The notes beneath the pieces were generated by a model. The model was not told the DNA's origin. It made no database searches and saw only the letters and a program-made list of their open reading frames with translations. The position numbers and the translations under genes were made by a program. Positions 5,248-8,364 of a stretch of 8,364 bases of DNA are shown here, piece after piece; within the stretch, counting starts at the first letter, position 1, and each line of letters starts with the position of its first letter. The stretch is from Acidobacteriota bacterium. GTDB taxonomy: Bacteria > Acidobacteriota > Vicinamibacteria > Vicinamibacterales > CAVVIG01. The stretch is from contig QHWL01000116.1 in NCBI GenBank assembly GCA_003222555.1, positions 1 to 8,364 of the forward strand, in the 5' to 3' direction.

Positions 5248-7134
5248 ATGTGCGGTCTTGCAGGCGTGGTCCGGCGCGGCGGCCCGGTGGCCGTCGATCC
5301 GTACGGGCTGGCGGACGCGCTGTCTGCGGCGCTCGCGCATCGGGGCCCCGACGGCCGCGGCTGCTGGTTGTCGTCCGACCGCGATGCGCTCCTGGTGCAT
5401 CGTCGCCTCGCCATCATCGATCCCGGTCCTGACGGCGCGCAGCCGATGGCGACCGACGACGGCCGGTGGCGGATCGTGTTCAACGGCGAGGTGTACAACT
5501 ATCGCCAGCTCCGACGGGAGCTCGAATCGTCGGGCGAACGGTTCCACACCGCGAGCGATACCGAGGTCCTTCTGCGGCTGCTCGCGAGCCAAGGTCCCGC
5601 CGCGCTGTCGCGCGTCCGCGGCATGTTCGCGCTCGCGTGCTGGGATGCCCACGCCCATTCGTTGCTCCTGGCGCGCGATCGCTTCGGCATCAAACCGCTG
5701 TACGTCGCACTCGCCGAGGGCCGAATCGCGTTCGCCTCCGAGCTCGGCGCCCTGCGCGCGGCGCGACTCGTCGACGACGGACCGGCGGCGGCAGGCGTGC
5801 TCGCGTTCCTGTCGTGGGGCAGCGTTCCGCCTCCACTGACGTGGCGGCGCGGCGTCGAGATGCTGGCGCCCGGCACATGGTGGCAATGGGGACAGGACGG
5901 CCGCGACCAGCGGGGCGCGTTCGCCGACACGCGCGACGCGTATCGAGGGGATCGACGCGAGGCGCAGCCGCAAGACGCCTTTCGCGACGCCGTGAGCCAC
6001 GCCGTGCGCGACACCGTACGCGCGCACCTGGTCGCCGATGTGCCGGTCGGTGTGTTTCTCTCGGGCGGCATCGATTCGTCCGCCATCGTGTCGGCGGCGC
6101 GCTCGATTGGCGCGACGAGTCTTCAAACCTTTACGGTCGCCTTCGACGACCTGTCGTCGGAGAGCCGGTTTGCGCGACGCGTGGCTTCGGCCTTCGGCAC
6201 GACGCATCACGAGCTGCGTCTCGAAGCGCTGCACGTCGTCGACGACCTGCCGCGCATCCTCGCGCACCTCGATCAGCCGACGATCGACGGTGTGAACTCC
6301 TTCTACGTCTCGAAAGCGGTCGCGGCGACCGGCATCAAGACCGTGTTGTCCGGCACGGGCGGAGACGAGCTGTTCGGCGGCTATCCGTCGTTCACCCGCC
6401 TGCCGCGCGCGATGGTCATCGCGCGCGCGGCGGGATCACTTCTGCCTGCCGTCGCGCCGCTCGTGGCGATGGCGCTCCCGGCGCGATTGCGGCCGCGTTG
6501 GCGTCGTTTCGCGGTGTCCAACGGCAGGCTCGGCGAAGCGTACCGCGCGCAACGGGCTTTCCTGCTCCCCGAGGAAGTAGACGCGATCGCCGGCCCCGCG
6601 CTGCGCGACGACGAGGCGGCGTGGCGCGATGCAGTCGAGGAGGTGGGCGCGGTCGAGCAATCGCTTTTCTCGTCGAGCGGCGCCGAGACGCGCGAGGCGA
6701 GCATTGCGCGGCTCGAGACCCGGCTGTATCTGTGCGCGCAGCTTCTACGCGACATCGACGTGATGGGCATGGCGCACGGCCTGGAAATCCGAGTGCCATT
6801 CGTGGATCACGAGCTTCTTGGGGCGGTGTGGCCCCGGTTGGGACGTCACCGTTCGCTCCTCCGTCGCAAGCGGCTGCTGTTCAGCACTCTCGATCGCCCG
6901 CTGCCAGCCGAGATCGTTCGGCGATCCAAGCAAGGGTTTACGCTGCCCTTCGCCAGCTGGATTGGCGGAGAGCTCGAGCCGTTCGTCCGCGACGGGATGC
7001 GTCAGCTCGCCGCCCAACGCTGGGTCACGCCGGAGGCGCCGGATCGCGTGTGGGGGGCCTGGAAATCGGGACTCGTCCACTGGACCCGGCCGTGGGGCCT
7101 GTCGGTGCTCGGGCATTTTCTGAGCCCCTCGTGA
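5248..7134 (+). CDS. asnB: Glutamine-hydrolysing asparagine synthetase-like amidotransferase
   Basis: The 628-aa protein is full length for the family. MCGLAGV supplies the Cys2 nucleophile of a class II glutamine amidotransferase. HRGPDGRG (31-38), HRRLAIID (51-58), FNGEVYNY (78-85) and SDTEV (103-107) complete the glutaminase site. The synthetase domain has the PP-loop LSGGIDSS (271-278) and SGTGGDELFGGYP (368-380). The family makes asparagine from aspartate, glutamine and ATP. Copies inside EPS loci may instead amidate a sugar acid or another acidic substrate, and the sequence does not say which. It starts 9 bp after the export gene, with no Shine-Dalgarno sequence. Its stop overlaps the GTG of the methyltransferase by 4 bp (GTGA, 7131-7134). 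The asnB symbol is by family resemblance only. Confidence 0.9.
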   Translation: MCGLAGVVRRGGPVAVDPYGLADALSAALAHRGPDGRGCWLSSDRDALLVHRRLAIIDPGPDGAQPMATDDGRWRIVFNGEVYNYRQLRRELESSGERFHTASDTEVLLRLLASQGPAALSRVRGMFALACWDAHAHSLLLARDRFGIKPLYVALAEGRIAFASELGALRAARLVDDGPAAAGVLAFLSWGSVPPPLTWRRGVEMLAPGTWWQWGQDGRDQRGAFADTRDAYRGDRREAQPQDAFRDAVSHAVRDTVRAHLVADVPVGVFLSGGIDSSAIVSAARSIGATSLQTFTVAFDDLSSESRFARRVASAFGTTHHELRLEALHVVDDLPRILAHLDQPTIDGVNSFYVSKAVAATGIKTVLSGTGGDELFGGYPSFTRLPRAMVIARAAGSLLPAVAPLVAMALPARLRPRWRRFAVSNGRLGEAYRAQRAFLLPEEVDAIAGPALRDDEAAWRDAVEEVGAVEQSLFSSSGAETREASIARLETRLYLCAQLLRDIDVMGMAHGLEIRVPFVDHELLGAVWPRLGRHRSLLRRKRLLFSTLDRPLPAEIVRRSKQGFTLPFASWIGGELEPFVRDGMRQLAAQRWVTPEAPDRVWGAWKSGLVHWTRPWGLSVLGHFLSPS

Positions 7135-8273
7135 ACCCGCGCGCGATCGCCAAGCAAGCTCTGCTCAAGACGGTCGGAGTGGCGACCCGGCGACATCCGG
7201 TCCTGCTGCCGCAAGCGGCCGCCGACGAGGCGAACCTGCTGGAAGTCGTCGCGCCGTACCGCGTCACGAACGGCGAGCTGGTCGTGACAATCCGCGAGCG
7301 CCGCACCGGTATGCTGACCGCAACATTGCTCACTCCGCAGCGACCCAATTCGCTGCGACTTCTCTGGCGCTCGGCGCCTCTCCGATACGATGGACCTTCG
7401 ATATTGCGCCTCAACCTCAGCGACGGTACCGTGCGATTGGCCGAGCGGCCGTCGGGCGAAGTGCCGGTGCCGCTGCCGTCGCGTCGCTTCTGCTGGTCAC
7501 TCGAGTTACAGCCGAGTGAGGAGAGCGGCCCTCGATCGCGCGTGACAGGGCACTACCTCCCGGGCACCGGCGTTGTCGACGGGACGTACTACTCTGGCGA
7601 GAACTACGTCGATTACGAGGCGGAAAGCGTCAGCACGCGCGAACTGGTTGTCGAGCTGGCGCGGCGATATCCGTTTCGAGGCCGAGCGCTCGAGATCGGC
7701 TGCGCGACGGGCGCTTTGCTCGAGGACCTGACGGCGGCCGGCTTCGATGCGCTGGGCGTGGACTACTCGGCGTGGGCGGTGGACCGCGCGCGGGAGCGCG
7801 TTGGCGCCGATCGAGTGTGGCAGGTCGACGTCGAGCGGGGGCGGCTCGCCTCGGTGCTGGGGCCGCGTGCGCCGTTCGGGGCGCTGATTATGCTCTCTGT
7901 GTTCGAGCACTTCGCCGATCCGTTCGCCGTTCTCGAGCGTCTGAGCGAGTTCGTCGAGCCGGGCGGTCGCTTGTTTCTGACGACGACCAACGCGGATGGC
8001 CTCGGCCACTGCATGTTCGGACCCGATTGGGAAGGATATTTCGATTGGACGCATCTCGGCGTGGACCTGGTCAGCGCCAAGTCCTTGCGTGAAGGATTCC
8101 CACGACTCGGGTGGCAGGTGGAGCAGCTCGAGACGACCGTGATCTGGGATGGCAACGCGGATCCCACCCACGCCACGCTGCGCGAATGGTGGGCGTCGGA
8201 CGCGCGCTTTCGTCGTCTGCTCGTGGAACGCGACCTCGGCGACCTCATCACCTGCGTGGCGACCAAGCTGTGA
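7131..8273 (+). CDS. Class I SAM-dependent methyltransferase with N-terminal beta-rich extension
   Basis: The frame is open far upstream, but the GTG at 7131, overlapping the amidotransferase stop as GTGA, gives a sensible 380-aa protein. The methyltransferase core starts near residue 165: ALEIGCATGALLEDL (186-200) is the glycine-rich SAM motif, GVDYS (209-213) the acidic ribose contact, LIMLSVFEHFADP (252-264) motif II, and FVEPGGRLFLTTTN (274-287) motif III. The substrate is unknown. The EPS context suggests a sugar, polysaccharide or lipid-linked precursor. Residues 40-130 form an unrecognised region of alternating hydrophobic residues that looks beta-rich. The stop overlaps the next gene's GTG in the same GTGA manner. 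Confidence 0.88.
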   Translation: MNPRAIAKQALLKTVGVATRRHPVLLPQAAADEANLLEVVAPYRVTNGELVVTIRERRTGMLTATLLTPQRPNSLRLLWRSAPLRYDGPSILRLNLSDGTVRLAERPSGEVPVPLPSRRFCWSLELQPSEESGPRSRVTGHYLPGTGVVDGTYYSGENYVDYEAESVSTRELVVELARRYPFRGRALEIGCATGALLEDLTAAGFDALGVDYSAWAVDRARERVGADRVWQVDVERGRLASVLGPRAPFGALIMLSVFEHFADPFAVLERLSEFVEPGGRLFLTTTNADGLGHCMFGPDWEGYFDWTHLGVDLVSAKSLREGFPRLGWQVEQLETTVIWDGNADPTHATLREWWASDARFRRLLVERDLGDLITCVATKL

Positions 8274-8364
8274 CTCCATGGCGGTTCGAATGGCGCCGCA
8301 CCTGGGATGCGGTATGGGCGCCCGAGTTTGTGGCCGAATGGGAACGTCTTCTGTCGAGCAGTAC
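8270..8364 (+). CDS. Partial CDS, 5' end only (EPS operon gene, unassigned)
   Basis: A GTG at 8270 overlaps the methyltransferase stop (GTGA) and opens a frame to the window end (31 codons plus 2 bases). It reads MTPWRFEWRRTWDAVWAPEF and continues with AEWERLL. The Trp-rich, FEW-W-VW-PEFV pattern recalls the N-terminus of GNAT/FemAB-like acyltransferases of EPS clusters, from memory and with low certainty. An ATG at 8278 in another frame gives a Met/Gly/Arg-rich product that looks like a shadow. The repeated overlap style and sensible composition favour the GTG frame. Confidence 0.7.
   Translation, partial: MTPWRFEWRRTWDAVWAPEFVAEWERLLSSS

Noticed and set aside
5242..6267. 341-aa open frame on the minus strand, antisense to the amidotransferase
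   Set aside because: Arg/His-rich low-complexity product with no motif, opposite a gene with complete catalytic motifs; a GC-rich shadow.
5466..7130. Upstream part of the 935-aa plus-strand frame that ends in the methyltransferase
   Set aside because: It overlaps the amidotransferase in another frame and is Arg-rich without motifs; only the part from the GTG at 7131 is protein-like.
7506..8279. 257-aa open frame on the minus strand
   Set aside because: Antisense to the methyltransferase core motifs; no domain of its own.
8278..8364. Open frame from the ATG at 8278
   Set aside because: Met/Gly/Arg-rich product; the GTG frame at 8270 has a sensible composition and repeats the GTGA overlap of the gene before.

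Overview
The window is GC-rich and densely coded, with long open frames on both strands. It looks like accessory or envelope-related chromosome from a GC-rich Gram-negative-type bacterium. An acidobacterial (Vicinamibacteria-like) origin is my best guess. It rests on the heptanucleotide intergenic repeats and the style of the exopolysaccharide (EPS) cluster, not on a marker gene, so it is weak. No rRNA, tRNA, CRISPR array or insertion sequence was seen.

Left part (1-2451). A small zinc-ribbon protein (82-264, +) faces a leftward operon: ECF sigma factor (2451-1906), zinc-finger anti-sigma factor with two membrane segments (1724-1248), then a Dam-type GATC adenine methyltransferase (1251-298). 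The operon carries two families of 7-bp repeats. One is a long inverted array between sigma and anti-sigma (1728-1886). The other is an (ATTGCTG)4 tandem that forms the 5' end of the methylase frame (1214-1244).

Middle (2452-3313). The sigma operon and a rightward small membrane protein (DUF6249-like, 2554-3003) diverge from a short gap. This gap holds a perfect 15-bp palindrome, TGTTTCAGTGAAACA. Each half is the -35 of a promoter reading TGAAACA-N17-[G/C]TCTAAT, so the two promoters are mirror images with identical spacing. The simplest reading is a bidirectional, self-activated promoter of the encoded ECF sigma. A 310-bp gene-free stretch follows (3004-3313). It has a near-consensus housekeeping promoter (TTGACA-N17-CATAAT) overlapped by a long inverted repeat.

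Right part (3314-8364). A rightward EPS gene set has gaps of at most about 17 bp or 4-bp stop/start overlaps. It encodes a sigma-54-activator-like regulator whose Walker A, GAFTGA loop and Walker B are all degenerate, a Wza-type polysaccharide export protein, a class II glutamine amidotransferase/asparagine synthetase, a SAM-dependent methyltransferase with an unusual beta-rich N-terminal region, and the start of a further gene cut by the window end. Together they look like the regulatory, export and sugar- or amino-acid-modifying part of a capsule/EPS locus.

The most interesting points are the mirror-image ECF promoter pair, a Dam methylase placed under ECF control, the heptamer hairpin at the anti-sigma start, and the catalytically dead activator-like regulator next to a sigma-70-type promoter with an operator-like palindrome.
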